From assembly GCF_004367585.1 (NCBI RefSeq), contig NZ_CP038015.1, positions 1,246,001-1,310,000 of the forward strand: DNA of 64,000 nt. The letters run 5' to 3'. The notes beneath the pieces were generated by a model that did no database searches, was not told the origin of the DNA, and saw only the letters and a program-made list of their open reading frames with translations. A program made the position numbers and the translations under genes. The DNA is from Paenisporosarcina antarctica. Lineage in GTDB: Bacteria; Bacillota; Bacilli; Bacillales_A; Planococcaceae. Below, one piece after another: positions 17,174 through 26,404 of the stretch. Within the stretch, counting starts at the first letter, position 1; each line of letters starts with the position of its first letter.

Positions 17174-18562
17174 ATGAATAATAAATTATTTGGGACTACT
17201 TTTGCCGCCCTTCTAGGCTCATCGGTTTTATTCTTTGGTGTTACTCAAGCAGGTACATATGTAATTAATGATGTGATTTTTGCTTCAAAAGAATATGGCG
17301 ATCAAACATACATAGGTCCTTTTGATGTTTCGAATTTACCAGAGGAAGAAGCTGCTGTGACCGTTCAAACTGGCGTTAAAGGTTGGTATGATCAAGCACA
17401 AGTGAAAATCAAACTTCAAGATGTTATTGTACCTTTTCCGTTAGAAGTGGTTCAATTTAATACGGATCGTACATTAACTTCTGCTGAAGACGGTGCGAAG
17501 AATGATTTACTCTTTGATGTAACGGAGGAATCGGTAGGGACATTATTAAATCAGCAATTTTCCCCATATGTTTTTACTGATGAGGAAATCGCCAGTGCCA
17601 CTGAGGCCATACGTGTTCAATTATCTTCAGGACGAAAAGATCAAACAATCGATATTTCCAGTGTTTTATTAGCAAGTACAGCTATAGAAGCTTCGATAAC
17701 GGACGTTACTTTTGATTCAATTAAAACATCGGTGGGAATTCAGAATTTAATATTGGCACTAGATGGGTATGCAATTAATCCATTAACTACTTTCTCTTTA
17801 TTAGAGTTTATTGAAACAGTCGATATCGGTATTGTGACAGAACAAGATTTAACAACTGTGGCATCCATTTTATATGCTTCAGTTCTTCAAACGAATTTCG
17901 GTGTAGATGAGCGTAGTATTGGACCGATTATTCCAAAGACCGTTCCACTAGGTTACGAAGCTACAATTAATCGAGAACTTGGCGTAGATTTTGTTTTCAC
18001 GAATCCCAATTCAACTACTTTCACGCTAAATCTAAGTATTATTGATGCTAATTTAAATGCTTCAATAACTGGTTTACCTCTAATTTATAGCTACCAAACT
18101 ACTGTTTCGAATCAAGAAGAATTTACTCCAAAAACAATCAAACAATATAGCTCATTCGTTAATCAAAATACAATTCGTTTAAAAACAGCTGGAGCTAATG
18201 GGGTTCAAGTGACAGTCATAAAAACAATTGTGTCTGGAGAAGATGTTTTAGAAACGATAAATATTTCGAAAGATTTCTACCCACCTGTACATAAAGTGGA
18301 AGTTCATCCTTTGACAGTTATAGAAACAGCTCCTGCAGAAGGAAGCGGAGATGGCACCACACCTGATGATGGAACGACAGGTTCGACAGACGGCTCAACA
18401 GGACAACCGTCAACTGATAATGGAGATGGAACTTCAGATAACGGCTCATCAACAGGAGGATCTGGCTCAGGGAATGATTCAGGTACTGAAAATGATCCTA
18501 CTAGCGACGATACAGATCCGGAATACGATAAAGGTGGAAATGTAATACCACCAAGTAAGTAG
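17174..18562 (+). CDS. secreted VanW-like surface protein with acidic low-complexity tail
   Basis: A 462-residue protein with an N-terminal signal or anchor segment (about 6-33). Residues 45-190 resemble the YoaR/peptidoglycan-binding module usually found before VanW domains (IGPFDVSNLPEEEA at the start). Residues 225-300 resemble a divergent VanW domain (ILYASVLQTNFGVDERS, VPLGYEATINRELGVDFVFTNPN). From about 385 to the end it is Gly/Ser/Thr/Asp-rich without a sorting signal. The low-complexity tail could cross or associate with the wall. Its position among pilus genes suggests a wall-passage or surface factor. The VanW relation is moderate; the role is inferred. Confidence 0.68.
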   Translation: MNNKLFGTTFAALLGSSVLFFGVTQAGTYVINDVIFASKEYGDQTYIGPFDVSNLPEEEAAVTVQTGVKGWYDQAQVKIKLQDVIVPFPLEVVQFNTDRTLTSAEDGAKNDLLFDVTEESVGTLLNQQFSPYVFTDEEIASATEAIRVQLSSGRKDQTIDISSVLLASTAIEASITDVTFDSIKTSVGIQNLILALDGYAINPLTTFSLLEFIETVDIGIVTEQDLTTVASILYASVLQTNFGVDERSIGPIIPKTVPLGYEATINRELGVDFVFTNPNSTTFTLNLSIIDANLNASITGLPLIYSYQTTVSNQEEFTPKTIKQYSSFVNQNTIRLKTAGANGVQVTVIKTIVSGEDVLETINISKDFYPPVHKVEVHPLTVIETAPAEGSGDGTTPDDGTTGSTDGSTGQPSTDNGDGTSDNGSSTGGSGSGNDSGTENDPTSDDTDPEYDKGGNVIPPSK

Positions 18563-18579
18563 GTATAGGGGGAAGTAAC

Positions 18580-20229
18580 TTGATTCGAAAAAGACTAGGT
18601 GATTTATTAGTTGGAAATGGGCTAATTACAGAGGATCAACTAACGACTGTGTTGCAAAAAAAATCACGAGATGAAATGCTTGGCGATGCACTTTTGCAAC
18701 AAGGTATTATTACGGAGCAACAGTTACTCGAAGTGCTCGAAATTCAACTTGGAATCCCTCAAGTTCAATTATATCATTATCCATTTGACCCGAAAATTTT
18801 CAGCGTGATACCAAAGGATTTGGCAAAACGAAATCTGATTGTTCCTTTGAAAATTGATGGAGATAAATTATATGTTGCGATGAAAGATCCAATGGATTTC
18901 ATTACGATTGATGATCTGCGATTAATTAGTGGGTTTCAAATTATTCCTGCCATTGCATCTAAAGAAGACATTTTAAAAACAATTAATAAATATTACGAAG
19001 ACGAATCGTTTGATGATTTCTTGGTTGACCAAGCCGTTTCTGCTGAGAAACAAGAAGAATTGTTAGATGTGGATGCTCCAGTGGTACGGATTGTTAATCA
19101 GATTATGTCTGCAGCAGTGACGCAAAAAGCGAGTGATATTCATTTCGACCCTCAAGAAACACGTTTGTTGGTTCGATTTCGAATTGATGGAGTTTTACAT
19201 GATGAGCGAACGCTTCCTAAGTTAATGCAAGGAATGGTGACAGCTCGTATTAAGATTTTGGCAAAGTTAGATATTACCGAGCATCGGATCCCTCAAGATG
19301 GCCGGATAAAAACAAATGTTGATTTTAGAGCAATCGATTTGCGTGTCTCCACATTACCTACTGTGTATGGGGAAAAAATCGTTATGCGTATTTTGGATTT
19401 ATCAAATAACTTAACTGACATTTCAAAGCTTGGTTTGTCTGAAAAGAATTATGAGCGTTTTATGAAAGAAATAGCTAAACCAAACGGTATCGTTTTGATT
19501 TCAGGTCCAACTGGGTCTGGAAAATCTTCTACTTTATATGCTGCTCTAAACTATTTAAATGATGAAGAAGTGAATATTATTACAGTTGAAGACCCAGTCG
19601 AATATCAGCTGGAAGGAATTAACCAAATTCAAGTAAATTCAAATGTAGGGTTAACGTTTGCGGCTGGACTTCGTTCTATTCTGCGACAAGATCCTGACAT
19701 TGTCATGGTCGGAGAGATTCGTGATAAAGAAACAGTTGAAATTGCGATTCGTGCTTCATTAACGGGTCACTTAGTATTAAGTACAATTCATACCAATGAC
19801 TCGATTGCCTCTGTTACACGTTTAATGGATATGGGGGTTGAACCATTTTTAGTGACAAGTTCTATTAATGCTGTCGTTGCACAACGTTTAGTGCGACGTG
19901 TCTGTCGTGACTGTAGTGAAAAACAGGAACCGACTGTTCGTGAAATAGATATTTTCCGAAAGCGTGGAATGGATATCCAAGCGATAACAAGAGGCAAAGG
20001 TTGTCCTTCATGTGGTATGACGGGCTACCGAGGACGGATGGCCATACATGAAGTTCTTGTAATAGACGATAAAATTAAAAGCGTGATTAACCGTGGTGGA
20101 AATGCGGCTGAAATAAGAGAAATTGCTCAAGCTAATGACACGATATTTTTAATAGATGACGGATTAGAGAAAGTACGAGAAGGCAAAACGACAACAGAAG
20201 AAATTCTGCGTGTTGCCCTCCAAGATTAG
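18580..20229 (+). CDS. pilB: type IV pilus extension ATPase
   Basis: A 549-residue secretion ATPase that drives pilin polymerisation from the cytoplasmic side of the membrane. It has an N-terminal GspE/MshEN-type domain (1-150), Walker A GPTGSGKSS near 309-317, Asp-box and Walker B DPDIVMVGEIRD near 370-381, and a LSTIHTND His box. The four-cysteine zinc site (CRDC near 442, CPSC near 475) marks PilB/GspE rather than PilT. The start is TTG 18580, set by AGGGGGAAG at 18567-18575. It heads the pilB-pilT-pilC row with 8-bp and overlapping junctions. Confidence 0.93.
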   Translation: MIRKRLGDLLVGNGLITEDQLTTVLQKKSRDEMLGDALLQQGIITEQQLLEVLEIQLGIPQVQLYHYPFDPKIFSVIPKDLAKRNLIVPLKIDGDKLYVAMKDPMDFITIDDLRLISGFQIIPAIASKEDILKTINKYYEDESFDDFLVDQAVSAEKQEELLDVDAPVVRIVNQIMSAAVTQKASDIHFDPQETRLLVRFRIDGVLHDERTLPKLMQGMVTARIKILAKLDITEHRIPQDGRIKTNVDFRAIDLRVSTLPTVYGEKIVMRILDLSNNLTDISKLGLSEKNYERFMKEIAKPNGIVLISGPTGSGKSSTLYAALNYLNDEEVNIITVEDPVEYQLEGINQIQVNSNVGLTFAAGLRSILRQDPDIVMVGEIRDKETVEIAIRASLTGHLVLSTIHTNDSIASVTRLMDMGVEPFLVTSSINAVVAQRLVRRVCRDCSEKQEPTVREIDIFRKRGMDIQAITRGKGCPSCGMTGYRGRMAIHEVLVIDDKIKSVINRGGNAAEIREIAQANDTIFLIDDGLEKVREGKTTTEEILRVALQD

Positions 20230-20237
20230 GTGGATTT

Positions 20238-21278
20238 ATGAGAGAATCAATTGATCAATTACTAACGAACGCGTTTCATCAAAACGCATCAGATATTCAT
20301 ATAACCGTCGGAGTGCCTCCGATTTTTCGAGTACAAGGTGACTTAGTGAAGATTGGGTCTACACCGATTACGGATGATATGTCTAGAGAAATGGCACGAG
20401 CGATTACACCTGATAAATTATGGGATACCTTTTTAGAACTAGGCGAGCTAGATTACTCACATGTGGTAGAAAATGTTGCACGTTATCGTGTAAATGCATT
20501 TCATCAAAAAGGGAAGATCTCCATTGCGTTCCGTACGATTCCACAAATTATTCCAACGGTTGACCAGTTAAAAATGCCAAATACGTTGAAGAAATTAGCA
20601 GAAACAAAACAAGGATTAATTTTAGTGACAGGTCCTACAGGTTCAGGGAAATCAACAACTTTAGCAGCCATGATTAAACATATGAATACAGACTTAAACT
20701 TACATATCATCACATTGGAAGATCCGATTGAATATATGCATGAACACGGTACGAGTATTATCGATCAACGTGAAGTTGGCTTTGATACGAAATCCTTTAC
20801 GAGTGGACTACGTGCAGCATTAAGACAAGATCCAGATGTCATTCTCGTTGGGGAAATGCGTGACTTAGAAACCATCGGTATTGCCATCACAGCAGCAGAA
20901 ACAGGTCACTTAGTGTTAGGGACATTACATACTTCTAGTGCTGCTTCAACCATTGAACGTATTATTGACGTGTTTTCACCGGAACAACAAGCACAAGTGA
21001 GAACGCAACTTGGCGGCGTATTAAAAGCTGTAATTAGTCAACGATTAATTAAAACAGTTGATGGAAAAGGTCGTCGGGCTGCAACAGAAATATTAATTAG
21101 TAATTCTGCCATTGCGAACTTAATTCGTACAGCAAAAGTGCATCAAATACCAAATGTTATTATGACGAATCGTGCTCTTGGTATGCACATGATGGCAACG
21201 TCTGTGAAAGAGTTAGTCGAGTCCGGACAAATTTCACAAGAAATGGCTCAGCCATATCTTGAAGGAGAAGAGCATTAA
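20238..21278 (+). CDS. pilT: type IV pilus retraction ATPase
   Basis: A 346-residue hexameric ATPase that depolymerises pili and powers twitching. It has a PAS-like N-terminal part (SDIHITVGVPPIFRVQGDL), Walker A GPTGSGKST near 132-140, DPDVILVGEMRDLETI near 198, the His box LGTLHTSSAASTIERI, and the AIRT-like motif region near 295. It lacks the zinc cysteines of PilB. Its presence means the system is a retractile type IV pilus and not just a competence pseudopilus. The stop codon overlaps the pilC start by one base, so translation is coupled. Confidence 0.93.
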   Translation: MRESIDQLLTNAFHQNASDIHITVGVPPIFRVQGDLVKIGSTPITDDMSREMARAITPDKLWDTFLELGELDYSHVVENVARYRVNAFHQKGKISIAFRTIPQIIPTVDQLKMPNTLKKLAETKQGLILVTGPTGSGKSTTLAAMIKHMNTDLNLHIITLEDPIEYMHEHGTSIIDQREVGFDTKSFTSGLRAALRQDPDVILVGEMRDLETIGIAITAAETGHLVLGTLHTSSAASTIERIIDVFSPEQQAQVRTQLGGVLKAVISQRLIKTVDGKGRRAATEILISNSAIANLIRTAKVHQIPNVIMTNRALGMHMMATSVKELVESGQISQEMAQPYLEGEEH

Positions 21279-22489
21279 TGGCACGTTTCCAATATGTAGG
21301 TCGTGACCGTAAAGCCGTACGAAAAGGAATTGTACAAGCAGCGAATCAACGTGAAGCAGCCATGAAACTCCGCGATGATGGCATTCGTATTACTGAAATT
21401 AAGCAAATGGCTTCTACAACACTTCAAAAGGATATCGCTTTTGGAAATCCTGTAAAGCGCGAACAATTTATTATGTTTTTACGCCAATTTGCGACACTAA
21501 TGAGAGCCGGTGTCACGATTGTCGATTCATGTGTTATTCTGGCGCAGCAAGTAGAGTCAAAAGCATTGAGAAGAGCACTTGTAGAAATTTCCGATGATTT
21601 GAAAAGCGGGAATGCTTTATCAGAATCAGTGAAAAAATTTCCGAGAATCTTTGAACCGCTTGTTGTGAACCTTCTGCAAGCTGGTGAATTAACGGGATCT
21701 ATTGATGATTCTTTAGATACGTTAGCGCTTCATTTTGAAAAAGCTCATGCTACAAGACAAAAAGTTGTTTCGGCAATGACTTATCCAGTAATCGTTGCGA
21801 TTTTAGCGGTGGGCGTTGTTATATTCTTATTAACTTCAATCGTACCCATGTTCGTCGAAATGTTTAGTAGTTTTGGTGGTGAGTTGCCCCTACTTACTAG
21901 ATTCGTAATGGGAGCTAGTGATTTTGTACAGGGGTATTGGTATGTGTTAGTTGCTGTTGCTGGTCTATTTAGCGGAGGTTTGTGGTTACTTAGAAGAGAT
22001 GAGAAAGGTAGATATGTGCTTGATACTTTCTTATTAAAAATGCCTTTGTTTGGTAATATCCTTAAAAAAGCCGCACTGGCGCGTATGACGCGTACTCTAA
22101 GTTCTTTATTTTCAAGTTCTGTACCCATCTTAACTGCACTGACAATGGTTGAACGCGTGGTTGGCAATGAAGTCATCGGAAAAGTAATTCTTCAATCTCG
22201 TGATGGGTTAGAACGTGGTGAGTCGATGACAGGTCCTATGAAAGGTCATTGGGCGTTTCCACCACTAATCCCACATATGATTTCAATTGGTGAAGAAACA
22301 GGGGCACTTGATCATATGTTAGAGCGAGTAGCAGAGTTCTATGAAAAAGAAGTCGATGCAGAGACGGATAAGTTAAAAGCGATGATAGAGCCTTTAATGA
22401 TTGTTTTCTTAGCAGGGCTTGTAGGAACGATTGTTATGGCAATTATGCTACCTATGTTTGGTATGTTTGAGAATATGGATAATATGTAG
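21278..22489 (+). CDS. pilC: type IV pilus inner-membrane platform protein
   Basis: A 403-residue GspF/PilC family platform protein connecting the ATPases to the growing pilus. It contains the N-terminal FQYVGRDRKAVRKG segment and two T2SSF repeats (about 70-190 and 270-395). Each repeat is followed by membrane helices (VVSAMTYPVIVAILAVGVVIFLLTSIVPMF and IEPLMIVFLAGLVGTIVMAIMLPMF; these two are given as regions, not full motifs). It completes the pilB-pilT-pilC block, which is followed by 650 bp of non-coding sequence before the pilin gene. Confidence 0.92.
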   Translation: MARFQYVGRDRKAVRKGIVQAANQREAAMKLRDDGIRITEIKQMASTTLQKDIAFGNPVKREQFIMFLRQFATLMRAGVTIVDSCVILAQQVESKALRRALVEISDDLKSGNALSESVKKFPRIFEPLVVNLLQAGELTGSIDDSLDTLALHFEKAHATRQKVVSAMTYPVIVAILAVGVVIFLLTSIVPMFVEMFSSFGGELPLLTRFVMGASDFVQGYWYVLVAVAGLFSGGLWLLRRDEKGRYVLDTFLLKMPLFGNILKKAALARMTRTLSSLFSSSVPILTALTMVERVVGNEVIGKVILQSRDGLERGESMTGPMKGHWAFPPLIPHMISIGEETGALDHMLERVAEFYEKEVDAETDKLKAMIEPLMIVFLAGLVGTIVMAIMLPMFGMFENMDNM

Positions 22490-22669
22490 AGGATTTAGCA
22501 CTTTATTGTGTCAAATAAGTATTTAATAATGTAATCAGCCGTCGAGTTGTCATTATAAGATAAATTAATTCAAAATATTATTATTTGAGTCATGTGTCAT
22601 AAATGCCATTTGATGAATGACATGACAACTTAAAGGATATTCCTTTTGAATTTGTTAAGAATTTCGGCT
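22490..22669. other. AT-rich region after pilC with weak hairpins
   Basis: No gene was seen. AGTTGTCAT near 22547 can pair with ATGACAACT near 22625, and AAAGGATATTCCTTTT at about 22633-22648 forms a small hairpin. These may slow or stop transcription after pilC, but no strong terminator is present. Confidence 0.4.
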
Positions 22670-22800
22670 ATTTGATTGGAGAGAAGAGCGGTGGCTCCAC
22701 AAGGAAAAGTGTGTCCAGGTGCGTGACACCGTGGATAGTGTAGCAAACGAGGAAGCACACGGATCACCCGCGGAAAGCGCTCGTAACGGAAAGCGTCAGA
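22670..22800 (+). repeat. GC-rich dispersed repeat, copy 4, degenerate
   Basis: It has the same order of blocks as the other copies but is more diverged: GGTGGCTCC, AACGAGGAAGCACAC, CACCCGCGGAAAGCG, GTAACGGAAAGCGTC. It lies between pilC and the pilin gene, so it splits the pilus locus. Confidence 0.7.
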
Positions 22801-23047
22801 AACTCCGTTTTAAAACACTTCGTAATTACATCTAATTTTATGAATAATAAATTAAAGTATTCGTTTCGGAAATCTAATAAGACAAATAGATAGAAATAAT
22901 AATAAATTATCAACCACATGATAAGCCATATTAATAGTATTATAAGGAGAAATTTCGGTCCATGGGCTTCGTTGTCTAATTACCCGTAATAAACCTATTT
23001 AGTAGGGATTGAGATGTGTATAGTAGGTGAATTATACTTAAATAAAA

Positions 23048-23114
23048 ATGAGTACAAAGTCTATTTATCTATATATTTCGACATATAAACATGTTATTAT
23101 ACAGATGTACTCAT
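23048..23114 (+). promoter_or_regulatory. putative pilin promoter flanked by an inverted repeat
   Basis: ATGAGTACA at 23048-23056 and its exact complement TGTACTCAT at 23106-23114 flank an extended -10 type element (TGTTATTAT, 23092-23100). The TATTAT hexamer lies about 55 bp before the pilin start. The arms could bind a dimeric regulator or pair in RNA. The promoter is weak at -35. This is a reading of the sequence only. Confidence 0.4.
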
Positions 23115-23154
23115 TATAGTACTAATTTTTAGAGAAAAAAGGGAGGCTTACAGA

Positions 23155-23640
23155 ATGAGAAAATTCATTCAACAAAAGTTAAAAGATCAAAAAGGTTTAA
23201 CATTAATCGAGCTTTTAGCAGTAATCGTAATCTTAGCGATTATCGCGGCAATTGCTGTTCCAGCAATAAGCGGCATAATCCAAAATTCACGTGTAGGAGC
23301 AATAAAAGCGGATGCAATTAATATAATAAATGCCGCTAGTTTATATAATTCTGACTCACCCGAAATAGCTCAGCCTAGTGTTACACTTGCAGAGTTGAAA
23401 GCTAATGGTTTTATTGATGATGCAGGGTCATTTGAAGATCAAACTGTTGAAGTTTTTTTGGAGGATCTTTCAATAACTGGTAAAGGCATTTTAAACGCTA
23501 AGATTCAAGTCGATTTCGTTCGAGCTACTAAAGCTGAAATCTCAGAATATGCAAATGGTAGAAGAACTATTCTTACAGTTACTGCGGGTACTGATCCAGT
23601 AACTCCATTGCGATCTATTATTGCTAGTATTGCTAACTAA
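23155..23640 (+). CDS. pilA: type IV major-type pilin
   Basis: A 161-residue prepilin with a basic leader (MRKFIQQKLKDQKG) and the classical mature start LTLIELLAVIVILAIIAAIAVPA, including Glu5 and Pro22. A globular domain of about 125 residues follows. The helix and loop style also resembles ComGC and Gram-positive PilA proteins. An AGGGAGGC site precedes ATG 23155, and it has its own upstream region of about 350 bp, as expected for an abundant major pilin. It is followed 19 bp later by pilM. Calling it the major subunit is an inference from these features and from its classical helix. Confidence 0.85.
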   Translation: MRKFIQQKLKDQKGLTLIELLAVIVILAIIAAIAVPAISGIIQNSRVGAIKADAINIINAASLYNSDSPEIAQPSVTLAELKANGFIDDAGSFEDQTVEVFLEDLSITGKGILNAKIQVDFVRATKAEISEYANGRRTILTVTAGTDPVTPLRSIIASIAN

Positions 23641-23659
23641 TTTTAACGGAGCTGATTCT

Positions 23660-24613
23660 ATGAAATTCACACCCTCGTTCTTAAACAAACGCACACGCGT
23701 GGCGACGGTTACAATTGAAGAAGATGCGATCCGAATGGTAGAAGTGAAGTCAACGTCTCCTTTGCATGTTGTTTGTGCAGAGGAGCGTTCTTTGCCTTCT
23801 GGCATTATCACGGATGGCAAAATTGTGGACGCAGATGCGCTGGTGTCGATTTTAGGCGAGGTCGTGGATGAGTGGAAACTTTCCCGCAAAGCTGTTCGCT
23901 TTTTAGCACCTGACGAATATGTGATTATCCGCAAACTAACTTATCCTCCTGATGTTCGACCAGATGAGTTGAAAGGTCATTTCTTTATTGAAATTGGTTC
24001 GACACTTTATTTACCGTTCGAAGACCCCGTTTTTGATGTCGTACCTTATACGGCATCTACCGAAACAAAAGAAGCTATTTTAATCGCTTCGAAAGAAAGC
24101 ATTTTGAATACATATGAAGACGTCTTTGAAGACGTGAAAATGAAACCGATTGTTGCTGATATTGGACCACTTGCCTTGTATAGATTAGCTTTTTCGCAAC
24201 ATGATTTTTCAGGTGAGGAACATATTTTATTATTAGATGTCAAAAACGATAAGTATATCGTTTCAATTTTCCATCAACATTTCCCGTTATTTATGCGTCC
24301 CGTAGAAGTGGCTGAACCTGAAGATTCGAATTATTTTAGTGGTTCACAAACGACTAAAATGGATTCGCTCGTGGCTGAAATTGAAAAGCTCATTAATTTC
24401 TATCGCTACAATATGAATCAAGGAAATGAAGGCATTACCCATGTGTTACTTAACGGTGAGTTGGATGGATGGGAAGATTTATTACAGACACTCGAATTGC
24501 GCTTTGAAGTGAAAACGTCAACAGTAATTCGTGAAACGATTTATTTAGAAGATGGAAAAGCCATTCCTGTTCGTTTTAATCGAGCGCTCGGACTAGCTCT
24601 GAAAGAGGTGTGA
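23660..24613 (+). CDS. pilM: type IV pilus assembly protein PilM
   Basis: A 317-residue actin-like (FtsA fold) cytoplasmic protein that recruits PilN to the pilus machine. It begins with a VATVTIEEDAIRMVEVK strand pattern and contains the FLAPDEYVIIRKLTYP segment typical of PilM. ATG 23660 follows ACGGAGC with a suitable gap; a longer frame from 23621 would overlap the pilin gene. Its end overlaps the pilN start region. The order pilM-pilN-pilO is the standard alignment sub-complex. Confidence 0.85.
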   Translation: MKFTPSFLNKRTRVATVTIEEDAIRMVEVKSTSPLHVVCAEERSLPSGIITDGKIVDADALVSILGEVVDEWKLSRKAVRFLAPDEYVIIRKLTYPPDVRPDELKGHFFIEIGSTLYLPFEDPVFDVVPYTASTETKEAILIASKESILNTYEDVFEDVKMKPIVADIGPLALYRLAFSQHDFSGEEHILLLDVKNDKYIVSIFHQHFPLFMRPVEVAEPEDSNYFSGSQTTKMDSLVAEIEKLINFYRYNMNQGNEGITHVLLNGELDGWEDLLQTLELRFEVKTSTVIRETIYLEDGKAIPVRFNRALGLALKEV

Positions 24614-24615
24614 TG

Positions 24616-25386
24616 ATGTTAGTAGATATAAATTTACTTGGCGATAAGGAACGGGACCGTCCTGTCTTTGTCGTTGCAGCTATTTCACTTATTCTTTTAG
24701 GGTTAGTTACTGGACTCGTTTTTTATTTCCTTGGAAATACATATAGCAACAAACAGCAAGTTCTTGCAGCTCAAAGCGTAGAAGTTGTTGGACAACAAGC
24801 GGCCATCCAAGAGCAGATGGTCACGACAGCAGCATTAAGTGATACACAGAAATTGCAAAAGACTGTCGAGTGGGCTGAAACTTATCAATACGACACACTA
24901 CCTTTGATTCGTGAATTGACTGCGTTATTACCGGAACGCGGGTACTTCTTAAGCTTTTCATTTTCAACACCGAACCAAGTAACGATCACAACTCAATTTG
25001 ATACATCTCGTGCTACGGCGTTTTACTTAACTCAACTTAAAGCGTCTGACATGATTACAGATGTTGTTTTATCATCGGTTTCTTTTCAACCTTTAGCTGA
25101 AGAAGCTGTCGTTGAAACGGATGGTACGGTGACAGAAGTTGAGTCTACTGAAGAAATCATGCCACGTTATTTAGCTTCTTATGCAGTGACATTTTTAGAT
25201 ACACGTATGCCAGCAGATGGTACAGCTGTTCCAGTTGATCCAAGCGTACCACCTGTTGAAGGAGAAACGCCAACTGAAAGTGAAACACCTTCTGAAGAAA
25301 CAACAGAAGAGCAACCAGCTGAAACACCTGATACCGAACCACAACCTCCTGCAGATGATGCACAAGGAGATGATGCAAATGAGTAA
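24616..25386 (+). CDS. pilN: type IV pilus assembly protein PilN-like
   Basis: A 256-residue bitopic membrane protein. It starts with MLVDINLLGDKERDR, the PilN motif (INLL) that binds PilM. One membrane helix follows at about 17-40, then a coiled-coil stretch, a ferredoxin-like domain, and a Pro/Glu/Thr-rich acidic tail (from about 200). Three in-frame starts (GTG 24610, ATG 24613, ATG 24616) are possible; 24616 has the best distance from GAAAGAGG. The 3' end overlaps the PilO gene by 8 bp. The long acidic tail is unusual for PilN. Confidence 0.82.
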   Translation: MLVDINLLGDKERDRPVFVVAAISLILLGLVTGLVFYFLGNTYSNKQQVLAAQSVEVVGQQAAIQEQMVTTAALSDTQKLQKTVEWAETYQYDTLPLIRELTALLPERGYFLSFSFSTPNQVTITTQFDTSRATAFYLTQLKASDMITDVVLSSVSFQPLAEEAVVETDGTVTEVESTEEIMPRYLASYAVTFLDTRMPADGTAVPVDPSVPPVEGETPTESETPSEETTEEQPAETPDTEPQPPADDAQGDDANE

Positions 25387-26362
25387 TTTAACGAGAAAAC
25401 AAAAAGAAATTGGTCTTATTGTATTATCAAGTTTATTTTGTTTAATTATGATTGCCTATGCGTATTTCACTTTCTATGTTCCTAAGAAAGAAAGTCTATC
25501 AGTTGCTGAAACAACACTCACAACAGATAGACAAACTTTATTTGCATTAGAACAGCAGTTGGCTGATCAACCAGAAATACCGATTGTCAGTTCACTCGAG
25601 TTGCAAAAGAAAGTTCCGATTGATCCGTTGACGGAATTAATCATATTGCAAATTGAAAAAGCAGAAGTCGTGTCGAAGTCTCTAGTTCAATCAATCGGTT
25701 TTTCAGAAGGACCTTTTGTAATTGAAGCACCTCCAGAAGGGGTCGAAACACTTCAACAGCTTCTCGTCAATTTATCTATTGAAACATCATCGTATGCTAC
25801 TTTAGAAGCTTTCATTGATGAGATTGAGAAATTGGATCGCATATTAATTGTGGATAATATCTCATTCAGTTCACCTGGGGAAGTAACGACGGAAGTATTA
25901 GAACCTGCGAAGTTACAACTGTCATTGTCTTTTACGGCGTTCTACCGACCTGACCTACTAGAACTCCTTGATGAAGGGCCGAAAGTCGATACGCCTGCAC
26001 CTGCAGACAAATCGAATCCACTCCCTTCAAATGAAATTATCGAGGATGGAGAAGTGGTTGCTATAGAACCTGCCTCAACAATAACTGAAACAGTTGAGGC
26101 GTCGATTGAAGCCAGTTCAGTTACACAAGCTCCTACTACAAAACCGGTGACCAAGATTGCAACAGCACAATCTACTAAAGTTGTAGCAAAAGTACAACCA
26201 AAACAAAAATATAAAACATACACAGTAAAACCTGGAGACACTCTATTTTCCATTTCGATGCAACACTATGGAACTCGATTAGGTGAAGAGAAAATCAAAG
26301 TAGCCAATGACTTACCTTCGAATAAAGTAATGGTCAATGAAACATTAATCATTCCATATTAA
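25379..26362 (+). CDS. pilO: PilO-like pilus assembly protein with C-terminal LysM
   Basis: A 327-residue protein with a short cytoplasmic N-terminus, one membrane helix (about 10-30), a coiled coil, and a PilO-like ferredoxin domain (about 70-195). A Thr/Ala/Val-rich linker (about 200-275) leads to a C-terminal LysM domain (YTVKPGDTLFSISMQHYG through VMVNETLIIPY). LysM binds peptidoglycan, so this fusion could tie the alignment complex to the cell wall. That would replace the PilP-PilQ connection of diderm bacteria. Start ATG 25379 is set by AAGGAGA at 25364-25370 and overlaps pilN. A strong terminator follows. Confidence 0.82.
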   Translation: MSNLTRKQKEIGLIVLSSLFCLIMIAYAYFTFYVPKKESLSVAETTLTTDRQTLFALEQQLADQPEIPIVSSLELQKKVPIDPLTELIILQIEKAEVVSKSLVQSIGFSEGPFVIEAPPEGVETLQQLLVNLSIETSSYATLEAFIDEIEKLDRILIVDNISFSSPGEVTTEVLEPAKLQLSLSFTAFYRPDLLELLDEGPKVDTPAPADKSNPLPSNEIIEDGEVVAIEPASTITETVEASIEASSVTQAPTTKPVTKIATAQSTKVVAKVQPKQKYKTYTVKPGDTLFSISMQHYGTRLGEEKIKVANDLPSNKVMVNETLIIPY

Positions 26363-26368
26363 ACACAC

Positions 26369-26404
26369 AAAAACTGGAGAACCCATCATTTCTCCAGTTT
26401 TTGT
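26369..26404 (+). terminator. terminator of the pilA-M-N-O unit
   Basis: AAAAACTGGAGA and TCTCCAGTTTTT arms with a short loop, ending in a T run. Confidence 0.9.

Noticed and set aside
22800-23154. c-di-GMP riboswitch upstream of the pilin gene
   Set aside because: Looked for because a cyclase gene is near. The conserved class I core blocks are not present.
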